A DNA stretch of 60,000 nucleotides from Owenia fusiformis (lineage: Eukaryota > Annelida > Polychaeta > Sabellida > Oweniidae): positions 14,715,915-14,775,914 of the forward strand of contig CAIIXF020000001.1 in NCBI GenBank assembly GCA_903813345.2. Direction: 5' to 3'. Shown one piece after another: positions 47,701-58,971 of this stretch (position 1 is the stretch's first letter; the number at the start of each line of letters is the position of its first letter). The position numbers and the translations under genes are program-made. The notes beneath the pieces are model-generated. The model was not told the DNA's origin, searched no databases, and was given only the letters and a program-made list of their open reading frames with translations.

Positions 47701-50700
47701 AATGCCAAAATGTTTTGTTATTTGTTTACACTACAATCCTATGGTTGCCGTGACGTTGTGATTACTAAGGAACCAATAAACCAAAGCTATATTTTGTATA
47801 TGACGTTACTAATCACGTGGGGGCCAATTTGACTGATCAGTTAGTTTTATTTCGTTATTTATGACCGTTAGCAGTTATCTAACATTTATTTTATAATGGC
47901 TATCGCAAGAACTCTATGTTGGGCTTACAATGGAGAAAACCGCATTTTTGTAGCTGCAAGTTGAGAAAAGCTATTTCAGTTGTCCTTTAAGGATGTATTA
48001 ACAACATGATGGATGGGATTTTGGTCATATAATCAGTTGTAGAAATTTCCCACATTGCGCTGGTTTTGCAAGAATACAGCAAGTTGCTTGCAAGTTTTTT
48101 TAGTTTTCTAGAATTCCCTTTAATTTGCATATCTCCATTTTTGCTTTCTGTCATGACTCACAATATGTAATCAAAGGAGTGGTATCGATATGGAGAACTT
48201 TTTGAACACACGTTTCTCTTAAACCAGTCATAAAAAAATCTAAACATTTTACACATCATCAATTTAATGGTCATCTTTTGAATGGTTACATATATAGTAC
48301 CATGTAATCCAAAATTGCCAAAATATATTTCACACCATTTTCAATTAAAAATACATATTACCCTGTGTAATGCCTTCTCATGGATTCTTATTATCAATAG
48401 GAATACCAAGCATTAGCAATGCTAAATTTAAAACAAATAAAACATTCTATGAGCAAGACCAATTTTAATGAACAACCAGGAAAAAACCTTGAAAGATGAA
48501 CAGGTAGTGCCCTCTATAGGATAAAATATTTTTGTATCATTTCTTGAGAGAAGTATAACAGTAATTTACTTCACTTAGCATAAATAGATGTCACTGTGTG
48601 TCAGATCAATAAAATGCATTCCTTGAACTCAAATGACCCTCAACATCAGCAGATCTTTTCTTGGCATCCTTACGATATGAGGCCATTCAATATTAACCCT
48701 TCTAATCTGGTATTATTTAGTGTATACAGTAGCCATTTCTTTGTTTTGCAGATCACAACAGCATTAACATGCGGCTTCCTTGTTGCAAAAGCATTTCTAT
48801 TTCAAGTAAGTTAGGAACTTTATGTATTTATTTTTCTTTGCTTATTTTTAGCAGTATTTGTATCATTGAAGATGTATATTTTATGAGCGTGGAAATTAAT
48901 AATTAATTCAAGCCTCCCTTAGGCCATTATTCTATTACCAATGGTCTTTCCTTTGATCATACATTATTATGATATTTCAATTAACTTAAGAGTTTTTACC
49001 ACAAAATAATATGCGGTAACAAAGGATACAATACATTAACAATGAGAAATAATGGATGAATGAATGGTACAGTTTTTTTCAATTATTTACTATTTGAACA
49101 ATGGAGCTATATACTCTATATAAATCAGTGCTGCATGTTGTAGCTCACATGTTTATCCTTAATACAAACAGTATAACTCTTTCAGTTTGATAAGCATAAT
49201 GCCTTGGACTATATCGTGCTGATTGTCTCATTCCTTATAACCTGGATAGAGACCTGGTTCATGGACTTTAAAGTTCTGCCAAGGGAACAGAAAGCAAGAG
49301 AGAGAGGTAAATTAAAAAATATTATAAATTATAGTATAATTGCTATTAATTGATAATGAGGGGAAAAGTTGAGATTTCTAGCATTATAATTTTTATTTAC
49401 TTATTTACTATTTATTAGGATATAATATACTTAAAATAGCAACATTACTAGGGTGCATCAACACACAATAGGTTAGATTGCACAAATTTTAAATTGTTTG
49501 TCGAATACTTGTACATGAAAGTAACAGTACTTATGCCTCTAAAGTTCACTGGATGTTTACTATTGAAAATAAAATTCAAAACAAATAAATTGGCATCCCT
49601 CCATTTTTTCTGCTCCAGCACAATGGAAAGAAGATCTTATTTCAAAAATGGAAGAAACACCTGATATGTGAATAAAAAATTTAGATGTATGTTGATGAAT
49701 TACTAATTGAAATTTGTGTTTTGGTATATTAATCAATATACAGTACTGTAATGTGATATGATGACAAAAGTCTGCATTTATAGTCATTGGTGGCTTCCGT
49801 GTTTTTATTGCTGAAATAATTTTTTAAAGGTTTGACAAAAATATTGACAATTGAATAATTTCTTTTCTAACCGTTTACAACTTAAATTGATTAACTTTCC
49901 ACCTTGACATTTTTTCATATTATTTCAAATGAGTACTTATATTTTGAGCTAAATATTTTAAATGTTTGTTATTTATTTTCAAATACAGGAAACATTATTC
50001 ATTGAGGTCATAAATAGAGGTTTTTTAATGGGAGGGATGGAATATGAATTTTATTTTGATGGAAAATATCATATTGAACAAGGAAAATATCATATTGACC
50101 TATAATCCTCTGCTGAATGATAGAAAAAAATGATTGAATCTGAGAAATATTAACGTTACATCAATTATTCCACTCTAACATACATTGAGAATTTAAGAGC
50201 AAGAAAAAAGATAATCCTTCAAAAAGTTGAAAAATGAAGATTATTTTTAAACCAAAAAGAAAAATATTTGAAAAAATCAGGTTTTGGAAAAAATGAAAAT
50301 TTTTGAAAAAATTATTTTTTGAGACAAATGAAAAAATTTTGAATTTATCCAGGACGATATCCATATCATCCCTGATATCATCCCTCTAATCCTCATATCA
50401 TCCCTGTCCCAAATATGTGACTTATCACTTGCTGTTATACATGTTATATACCTGATATTGCTCTGACCATGGTTAAGATAAAATATGGACTTTTGTTAAC
50501 TTATTTGTCATTGAATTGTTATTGAACCTTTCCTATTGAACGTTACAAAATATTTTTTTATGCAATTTACAACAATTTAAATAAATAGAGGTTATTTAAT
50601 GGGAGGGATGCAAATTTTATTCCGAGGGGAAATATGATATTGGCCAAGTAAAATATCAAATTGGCCGAGGGTGATAGCCCAAGTGTCAATATGATATTTC

Positions 50701-53700
50701 CTCGAGGCCAATTTCATATTTTCTCAAGGGCTTATTTATTTTTGTATGTCATCACCCAATGATTGTGACATAAAATGATACAATTTATCATATAACATTT
50801 TCAACTTTTATTAACAAGTTTTAATTGAAAAGTATAAATGATTAATAACACTAGAGAAATTATCGGGAATAGTTCTGATATGGGATTTTTGCTGCTATGG
50901 GATCCAATACAGGATTTTGGCTGATATGGGATTTGATACAGGATTTTTTGAATATCAATTTTAATCCTCCTTATTTTCACGGGGAAAACATATTATTATG
51001 GAATAATATAGAGTTATTTACTTTTATTTGTTTTTAACAGCTGAAAGTCTTCTGGGATCTTACCCTAACCACATAGTTGATGAGAGGACACCGTTACTAG
51101 GCAACAACATGTCACCTGGTCCACAAGATGACAACTTTATATCATTACCAGGTAGACAGCATTAACATATTTGTTCTTAAGTTTCTCTTTTATACAACCG
51201 TATGAAAAATGTACAGTGAAACTTGTAATGTGGAGCACCTCTGGAAGTGGAACACCTCTGTTAGTGAAACACTTTTCAGAATACCAAGACCAACTGACTC
51301 AATGTTAAATAAACTTCCTATAAGTGGAACACCTCCCAAGTGGAACACATTTTAGAATTTCCAAAGGTGTTCCACTTAGACAGGTTTTTCTGTAATACAA
51401 ATATACTGTACTTACCACATATATTTGCATTTACATACTTGTTCATCTCAGGTTTCTCTCAGAGACTAACCATTTATATTTTGTTACCAGTTAACATCGT
51501 AACTCACAGCATATTTAAAGATACTTATTGATCAGTACTCTAATGATATTATAATGTTTGAAGGATCTGATGATGAAGACAGTCAGATATTTGGTTCACT
51601 TCCCACCACTAGGGGGCACAGCAGGTCCAACAGTCGCAGTAGCGCCATCTCCTGGCAACTTGGAGAAGAGGTATTTAGCAAAATTCCCGTAATATTTTGA
51701 ACATTATATTGTACATGATCAGTAAAGAACAGTATTATTAATTTATTGTTTATTAATTATTCAGAATGGAGATGACCAAGGCCATGTGTGCATTTGATTA
51801 ACATAAGATTTGGTATCTGCTTGGAGATTGTAGAGTATATAAATAATATTGTTAGTACCTCAGTTGAAATACTCGATTTTGATTGGTCAACGAGCGGTGA
51901 ATAATTTTAACTGTACACCGTGCAATGCATTGCCGGTGAATAATATTCCCAGCATTCCACTAAAATGACGTCATTATCAGACGATAAAATGGCCGCCGCT
52001 AGCACTAGCCGTTTCAAAAATGTTGAAGATGAGGATATTATTGGTCTCTTAGAGAGTAAAGACAGTCAAAATACGAAGAAAAATCTAAAACTTTGTACAA
52101 AGCTTTTAGTGGACTTCGCCCAGGAGAGTAATTTGACTCCATTGAGTGAACTTACTGCCGATATGCTGAAATACAACATGAACGTCTCGAGGGTCTGGAT
52201 CCAACTTCAAGTCAACTTCAAGGGTCAGAAAAATCTAAGATATTCTTCGGACTAACAAAAAAATTATAGACCTATCCAGAGGTTTACTGTCAAAATTATA
52301 TCCCGAGACTGTAAACCGAGACCGAGGTCAATAATTGTATACTGTATGTATCTCTATCATTCTCCAGGAGCAACAGTATTTGAAGGTGGCAAAGGAAGCT
52401 TCTGACACTGCCTGGAGATTATACCAAGCAACTGATGGTTGGAAGGAGGAAAATGTGAAGAATGATGAGGAAAAAATCTACACCAAAGTTATACCAAACA
52501 TAGGGAAAATATTTAAATCTGAAGTAAGCACTTAAAATACTTTTGTTAACATTTCTAACAATATTTGTAACAAAATTAGGTTACATCTGGGGCTCAGTTT
52601 CTAGGCTCAAACAGTTATATATTGTGCAGTATATTTTTGGTTAAACAAGGATATCTTTTCTTTTATGAACCATGATAGGTTGAAAAGAAGTGAATGGTAA
52701 TTATACTGCATTCTGATTGGTCAAAACAGTAATGCATATCTAACAATGTGATGTGGCCTCGCACAACCAAATGCGTATTCCCATCTAAATGATTTGTCTT
52801 TCAAAGAAAACTATGATTTGTGGACATGTTTTGCTATCATGCCATCATACCCCAGTATGTCCTCTGTCAGTCAAAAAAGTTTGAACCAAAACTCCCCACG
52901 AAAATCAAAAGATCTTACCTGTTGGATACGCCATCTACAGAAAATGTCAAAAATTGTCACTCTGATTTTGACAGATGGAGGCAGGTCAAAAAGGTAAAAT
53001 TTCTTACAGAAAATGCACCTCAATCACATAAAATCATGTGTTAGAGTTGGTCCATACTCCATACATACACTTTTTCATTCATGCACTTCTTAAAATTCAA
53101 CCACTGGTGATACTAATATAATTAGAATAATTGGACTATATTCTTGTTTTTAAAATGCCATCTATTGTGTCCCCTGTATGACATGTTGCAGTGGTGTATC
53201 ATTGTTGTGTATTATTTGAGACATAATTCATTGTTGAGACATATGTAGGCCTATTTCAAACAATTAATAGCTTACATAATATATAAGCCTATATAATTTT
53301 TGGTTGATGCATAGCCCATGGTTGAGACATATCTCATATTTGGGCTTAAAAGTTTGAGGCACAATGTGTGTGTGTTGAAGCATACTTTATGATTTAGGCA
53401 ATATTTCTAGTAACCTACTACTCAAGGCATAAAGCCATGGTCCAGGCATAGCCAATGGTTGTGGCACCTATAGTTGAGGTTTAATCTGTTGAAGTCCAAG
53501 AGCAGCCTATTGAGGTAGCTATAGTGTATAATCATGTTTGAGGCATAGCCTATGGCTTAGGTCTAGAATGGTACCTTCAAATAAGGATATAAGCTACCAT
53601 CGTAAGATATGCTAAATTATTCTGAGTCTGTATTTACTTCTGCTATCCAATATACTGTTTGATTCAAAACCAAGTACATGTACTAATAAAAACACTATCA

Positions 53701-56700
53701 ATGTTACTTCATTGCTAGTATTAAATCAAGAGTTGATGTATGTTTTGTAGACCATAGTTGATGCTGATGCAGAGAAGCTGTTTGGCCTGCTGTGGAATGG
53801 TGTAGAAGCTGAGACAGAATGGAACCCAACTGTCACTGAAGTTCAGGTACAGCTCCATCAATGGTTACTTTATGTATCTACAATCTACATTTATATGTAG
53901 CTTTGTCTATAGGGCATGTAGGGTAAGCCATTTTTTCATTAAAAGTTCTTGAGACATCTCTGAAAAGGTTCCAGTTATAGATCTTTGATGTGTTTCTTGT
54001 TCATTCTAGATTGCTCAAACTATAGATGACCACACAGATATTACTTACCATGTGGCAGCAGAGGCTGCCGGTGGCATGGTCTCGGCAAGGTAAATACACA
54101 AACTCATTCTGTTTACTCGTTTCAATCGTTAAGCCATCTTGATATCTCACAAACAATATATTGTCATAAATATTAGTAGCATAGAATATTAAAAGTACTT
54201 GTGACCCAAATTAATGGATTGAATTGAAAATTTTATTGAGACTTTGCCAATCTGTACATCATTAGGTTTAAATTTTCTCATTTATTTAGGATCCCTATTT
54301 TTTCTCATGTAACAGAGATTTTGTCAATATGGTAATAGAGATTTTGACAATCTGTTTTGATATTACACAAATAAATGAAGGGTCCATATTTTCTCCTTTG
54401 TTTAAGGATCCCTATATGTTACATAGTACTATATAATGAGTAGTTTACATATTACACAAATAAATTAAGAGTCCATATTTTCTTATTTATTTAAAATAGA
54501 TTTTAACAATCTGTATCCATAATTATACAAATAAATCAAGAGTTCCTATTTTCTCATTTGTTTTCCAGAGATTTTGTCAATTTACGAACATGGCGTATAA
54601 AACACGGTTGTATATTCTCAGCAGGATGTTCGGTGGAGCACAAAGACTACCCTGCTAATCCTAAATATGTCAGGTCAGTTAGTTATTCTACTTGGAGGAC
54701 ATGATTACATTGATTAGGCTCAACAAGCATGAGGCAAGTGAGGCCTGGAGGCATTTCAATAAACCTTTGGAAATAAGAGTACATATAGGGTTATTATCTG
54801 ACATGGGGCATTGTCGAACGATCTTCTATAATTCTTTGTTTATATGATTTCTTTATTGAAACTTCAAATTAGACGCATCGATTTATCGATACGGTAATAT
54901 ATAGTACTAATGTAAAGAGTCTTAACTATGCCCCAGATTTTCACTTGATGTCAAGGGTTTGTCCAGGAATGCCCTGCTGTAGAGAATGCCCTTGTGTACT
55001 TTAGATCCAGTGGTAGTTGCCTTGATTTCAAAATTGCCATTTTTGCCTGTGTAATTATAAAGAATATTGGCTACATTCCTGATAACAGTATCCATTATAT
55101 AGTATTTTACCTGAGACGTAAGGGCAGACTTATGCCTGATTAGTTAATTGCAATTGATTAATCAATATAGTGATTAATTCTAGTCATTAATGTGTGTTTA
55201 TAGGGGTGAAAATGGTCCAGGGGGTTGGGTGTTTGAACCAATAGATGGTCAGAAAGGAAGGTGCAGGTTCACCTGGATACTCAATACAATGCCAAAGGTA
55301 AGGGACTCACTAGCCAGTGATAATTCAGTGTTGTAATGAATGCAGTTATGTTTCAGGTTGTCCCCTCCCTCAACCCACAAACGAAAATGCTAGAAGTGGT
55401 GATATATTGTTATAGCCACCAATCTTTGGAAAGGAATTTGGCATTGGGTGCAACTTATGAAAATCATATAACATAAGTTCAATACTTATTATTTGAGGAA
55501 AAACACATACTAGATACTTAATCCTGACCAGAAGTAACATATTTATTTCATAAGTAATATCTTGAGGCCAAATATCAGTGAATGATGTTTTAAGTGTATT
55601 TTAATATATTAGATAAACTATACTAAACTAAATAATGAAATCCAATATGACTATTTCCCAAAGAATACAATTTTATGCAACTTTTTGTTGTTGACTTTGT
55701 TCAGTGGTTGGTATTTGACATTTGGGTCTGTTACAAATAGCAGGTGGTTATATTTTGCATGTTACTGTAATGCCTTGTTCCTTAATTGTTTTAATATGAA
55801 AATGTCATATGTATTGGAATAAAGGACACGCTTATTATCATGTGGAGTAATTAGTAGCTATAAGTAAATTGTTTAACCTTAATCAACCTGATGCAGGTGG
55901 TTCTTTAGTAATGTCAAAATACATTAAATTTCTTTTATTATGGTAACTATGGTGTTTCTAAACATCTTCAAAGATACTTTGCTTTGATATAAGACCTAAA
56001 TGTCATGCATATCGATGAATATAATTCAGGAATATGTGAGCTAATTGAGAGTTTAAGCCATACCCAAAATGTACCCCATCCCAACTAAATGTGTGGTTTG
56101 TCATTTGCAATGTGCTCATAACAGGAATCTTATATTCTGACAAGTAATCTGTCATGTTCTCTGAATACTTCTTGATATCAGCTGGGCTTTGATAATTGTC
56201 TAGATATTTAGGAAGAAGCATGAGTCCAGGAAAGTGTGGCGTCATCCATATGATCCTTGATCCATTTTTAATTACTCGATCTTTATTGAAGTTTAATGCA
56301 GCAAAGTATTGATCAAGCGTTTCCTTTGTTTGTGCAAAGTTAAGGTGATCATGTAATCCTATTGTGAAGATGAATAAAAAATCTTTGGCAGATTTTATGT
56401 ACTTTTCAGATGCTCTGATCTCAGAGAGTCGATCCCGTTGTTGATAAGCCATCTTTACTTTTCCGTTACAAATTGTGGTGTCTCTTATTAAAAGATCCCT
56501 GCAGAATTTTAGGTCAAACTGCATGTGGAATGCACACTTCACTTTATCTTCTGAAAGTAAAATGCATTATGCACTATGTTATACACAAAACTATTAAGGT
56601 ATAACAGATTTTTTCAGGAAAATGTAATCCCCATTCCCAGAGGCAGTATTCTTACTTAAGATTCAAAATATTGCAATAGTTGAGCTTGACTCTTTATGAA

Positions 56701-58971
56701 GAACATTGTTCACTGGCGGATTAGAGGGGGGGGCCTGGGCCCCCCCCCCCTGGGTGGGCCCAGGAAAAAAAATGGGGCTCCAAAAAAAGTGGGCCCTTTT
56801 GGTCATTAATGGGCCTTTTAAGGCCTTATTTTTTAATTTCAAGCAAAATTTTGAAGAAAATGGGCCTCAAGATTTCAAAATTTGGGCCCACTTTTGGGTT
56901 TTAGGGGCCCAAAATTTTTTCGGACATTTTTTTCTCTGACTTGAAATTTGGGCCCCCCCTTATTGATTCCCAGATCAACCCCTGTTGTTTGTAATACTGT
57001 AATAACTGAAAGGTTTTAAGCCCAGTACTCAATGATCTAAAGTATGGTCTCTGATTTAAAGCATGAATGACTTGGATTTAGACTTTGAATGAGGGTGTTA
57101 GCCCAAATTCAATGGCTAGAATGCATTCAATCACCCACAATTGTGTCATTTGCTTTGCAAAAGATTTTGTAAGAAGAAATAGAGATGCAACCAGAAGCAT
57201 TATTGCAAGGGATTTTTCAAGATTTTATTGTTTAATATTTTGACCTGCATAATCCAACTAAGCCTACCTTGCAATTTATCATGATACTATTTATCGTTTT
57301 TTTGTCACGCAACTACCAACTTGAAATTGTGAAATTGATGAGGGTAATTAATTTCACTGAATCTAAAGATAGCCAACAATGCATTCTGTTCTAGAAAGCA
57401 ATTTTTATCTCTAATGTAATAAAATACACATTTACCAGATGAGGCACTTTTGAGGAGTGCACCACTCTCTAGGTTTCCATTTAGCAATATTAGCAATCCA
57501 GTCCACATGTGTCTAATCAAGGAATTCCCCACAAAGATGAGATTCTTCACTTTCTTCTGCTCTAACATATCACAAACTGCTGGTTCTGATTCATACTCTC
57601 TTATTTGGCAGTTGTTTGTGTCATCTGGTCTCCAAATGTGTTCTTCTGCATGGAGTCTTGATCTCAAGTCAAGGCACCCTTGGCACTTACAGTCTTCTAC
57701 TGATTTTGTGATACAGTGGTTGTTATAGCAACATGCTTTATCTGAGCTAGGGTGACATAAAGCTCTTCTCGTTGGTGATGTAAATGTTTGGTACACTGTC
57801 TCTTTGTTCCCACATTCTCCGCTGGGTAGCGTCAGTTCATCCTTATTTGGTATCCATTTCATCCTTTCTAGATACTTCCCTCTTTGCTCGGATTTATACC
57901 ATTGCCCATGGGTCAAACAATCCAGATAACCTTGGTCCGTGAACTTTTTGTGTTTTTTGGGAATGTTCATCTTTGGATGATGTACTAATATATCAATTGT
58001 CTCTTTGTAGTATCCATCCTTCAGGTTTGAGTGATTCAGATGAACTCTCAAATATCCAATGAGAATGAACAAAGATACTGTTAACAGTAACACTATGAAT
58101 TTTGTATTTATATGATAATACTTTAAATCCATAGTTTCAGTAATCTTTACTGCTAAAATAGTCTTGTATGTTCTGTTACTTTATATATTACAAAATGCAG
58201 GTGATTTAGTTCATTAAACAATAATTAATTCGTTGTATCAAATAAAGCAAGCAGGTGGTTTTTAGATATTTCTTCAATAACTGGATATATACTACATTGA
58301 TTTGATAAATTACCATGTTTGAACCTTACACTGTTCTTGGCTAATTTTCCCAGTATTTATCAGTATACAAATATTTATAAGTACTATCATATTATGTGCA
58401 TACAAATAATGGTAATTAAAATGAATAAAAAATAATATCACAGCAAAAGTTCTTGTTTGGAGGATTTCACAATGTTGTGTATTCAAAGGTGAAATTCTTG
58501 TAGAATAGGTAACCATCGCCATAATACTCATATTTCCATATTACATATATAAGGGTTATGTACTGGGAGGTTTTGGATATGGGGTTTATCCAGAGGGATA
58601 CATGCATATCTCCCTGCTTTATCCTATACCCAGTTGAGTTTTCTAAAAATCGTTTTTCTGATTTTTTCTAATTTTTGTTTCACCTTTTTTTCAAAAAATT
58701 ATTCAACTTTTTTCAAAGTTGGAAGATGTGCCCTGGAGCGGGATATGAAGGTTCTTGATATGGAAACCTCAAAATCAGGATATGGGAGATATCTCATCAA
58801 CTTATCTCCCTAAAACTCTACTTGACATAGGATAATACAACTAACATATAACTGTTTTCTGTTTTCCAGGGCTGGCTCCCTCAGTACTTAGTAGATCAAG
58901 CCCTATCAGGAGTTATGCTACTTTTTATTAAAAACTTAAAGATACGTGTTGCTGATGTTGAAAAGAGCTGA
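44713..58971 (+). CDS. STARD3: StAR-related lipid transfer protein 3 (STARD3/MLN64)
   Basis: Fourteen coding exons join in frame: 44713-44795 (exon from 44701), 44960-45116, 45529-45609, 45977-46054, 48752-48805, 49186-49306, 51041-51151, 51564-51670, 52368-52523, 53751-53846, 54010-54089, 54569-54673, 55204-55297 and 58870-58971 (TGA), total 474 residues (human about 445). The N-terminal MENTAL domain has four membrane segments, starting VRRTFCLIILFDLLFSFILW and ending ITWIETWFMDFKVLP. A Ser/Asp-rich linker (about 190-265) contains DDNFISLPGSDDED, similar to the phospho-FFAT motif that binds ER VAP proteins. The C-terminal START domain (about 265-474) includes ARDFVNLRTW, YVRGENGPGGW and TWILNTMPKGWLPQYLVDQ. 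The family exports cholesterol from late endosomes at ER contact sites. The last intron holds a complete gene on the opposite strand. Confidence 0.95.
46240..47245. mobile_element. Inverted-repeat element in STARD3 intron 4
   Basis: The left side GAGTCTCTCGCAAATAGCC with GGTGTTTATTTGAAAG (46250-46292) pairs with the inverted right side GGGTGTTTACTTCGC...TTATTAGCGAGAAACTC (47190-47238). Inner ATCGATGTCCGTCA occurs twice (about 46590 and 46790). No transposase is recognisable. Confidence 0.5.
47324..47362. repeat. Perfect 16-bp hairpin
   Basis: ACACCCTAAAATCCAT, a 7-nt AT loop, then the exact inverse ATGGATTTTAGGGTGT. The stem is too short for a canonical microRNA precursor; it may be a remnant of a small foldback element. 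Confidence 0.7.
47592..47845. mobile_element. Small foldback element rich in CACGTG
   Basis: ATTGGCCCCCACGTGAT (47608-47624) is exactly inverted at 47812-47828. On the left side the 22-bp unit beginning CCCCACGTGATCTCTCACTG is repeated in tandem (47614-47635, 47636-47657, partial from 47658). Four CACGTG sites result. It lies in STARD3 intron 4. Confidence 0.6.
48181..48295 (+). repeat. Partial copy of the foldback arm at 41200
   Basis: GGTATCGATATGGAGAACTT, ACACACGTTTCTCTTAAACC and AATGGTCATCTTTTGAATGG match 41200-41310 closely. No inverted partner was seen nearby. Confidence 0.6.
49995..50750. repeat. Pair of related AT-rich repeats in STARD3 intron 6
   Basis: AAATAGAGGTTTTTTAATGG plus GGAGGGATGG near 50010 and AAATAGAGGTTATTTAATGG plus GGAGGGATGC near 50583 start two similar stretches that contain AAATATCATATTG/GATATTGGCC motifs. 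The second has an inverted partner (AATATGATATTTCCTCGAGG near 50687). This looks like MITE copies; ends were not resolved. Confidence 0.45.
51205..51395. repeat. Dispersed repeat of the CAGTGAAACCTGTCTTAGTG family, foldback copy
   Basis: Starts ACAGTGAAACTTGTAATGTG, has GTGGAACACCT repeated three times, and ends with the inverse AGGTGTTCCACTTAGACAGG. It lies in STARD3 intron 7. Confidence 0.55.
51965..52255 (+). pseudogene. Fragment resembling the N-terminus of Crypton-type (DUF3504/KIAA1958-like) proteins
   Basis: An open frame of 96 codons begins at an ATG and contains SRFKNVEDEDIIGLLESKDS and QNTKKNLKLCTKLLVDFAQE. This resembles the conserved start of tyrosine-recombinase-derived KIAA1958/ZMYM-like proteins found in many copies in invertebrate genomes. 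No recombinase domain follows. It lies in STARD3 intron 8, same strand. The assignment is from memory of the motif. Confidence 0.4.
53190..53580 (+). repeat. Degenerate minisatellite with TTGAGGCATAGCC-like units
   Basis: Variants of TTGAGRCATAGCCTATGG recur about ten times at irregular spacing, for example GGTTGATGCATAGCCCATGG, GGTCCAGGCATAGCCAATGG and GTTTGAGGCATAGCCTATGG. It lies in STARD3 intron 9. Confidence 0.5.
55720..55790 (+). repeat. Dispersed repeat, copy 4 (TTTTGCATGTTA family)
   Basis: TTACAAATAGCAGGTGG, TATTTTGCATGTTAC and ATGCCTTGTT follow the same order as at 21958-22080. Confidence 0.5.
55934..56002 (-). promoter_or_regulatory. Candidate poly(A) signal of the nested SGNH gene
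   Basis: TTTATT on the plus strand at 55934-55939 is AATAAA on the minus strand, 64-69 nt after the stop codon at 56003. Confidence 0.5.
56003..58132 (-). CDS. SGNH/PC-esterase-like single-pass membrane protein, nested in STARD3
   Basis: Two exons join in frame: 58132-57436 (ATG) and 56550-56003 (stop), total 414 residues; the intron 57435-56551 is GT-AG. Residues 13-27 (IVLLLTVSLFILIGY) form a signal anchor, suggesting a type II Golgi or secretory-pathway protein. A cysteine-rich region (about 107-187) precedes the block NLIFVGNSLIRHMW (about 197-210), an SGNH nucleophile-type motif with GNS instead of GDS. The C-terminal WDGVHFGYG supplies the usual Asp-x-x-His pair. The layout resembles the PC-esterase/NXPE/CASD1-type acyl-transfer or acyl-esterase proteins acting on glycans or surface molecules; substrate unknown. 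It lies wholly inside the last STARD3 intron on the opposite strand. Confidence is good for the fold class and low for the exact family. Confidence 0.75.
56706..56990. repeat. G/C homopolymer-rich repeat in the intron of the nested gene
   Basis: Starts TTCACTGGCGGATTAGAGGGG, followed by runs of G and C and many GGGCC/GGCCC blocks, ending CAGATCAACCCCTG. CACTGGCGGAT starts with G-runs are common ends of hAT-type elements, and a shorter relative lies near 16540. Open frames here are composition artefacts. Confidence 0.45.

Noticed and set aside
56706-56939. 77-codon open frame with Gly/Pro/Trp-rich start
   Set aside because: Product of G/C homopolymer runs in a repeat within an intron.
57450-57728. 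92-codon plus-strand open frame
   Set aside because: Antisense shadow of exon 1 of the nested SGNH-like gene.
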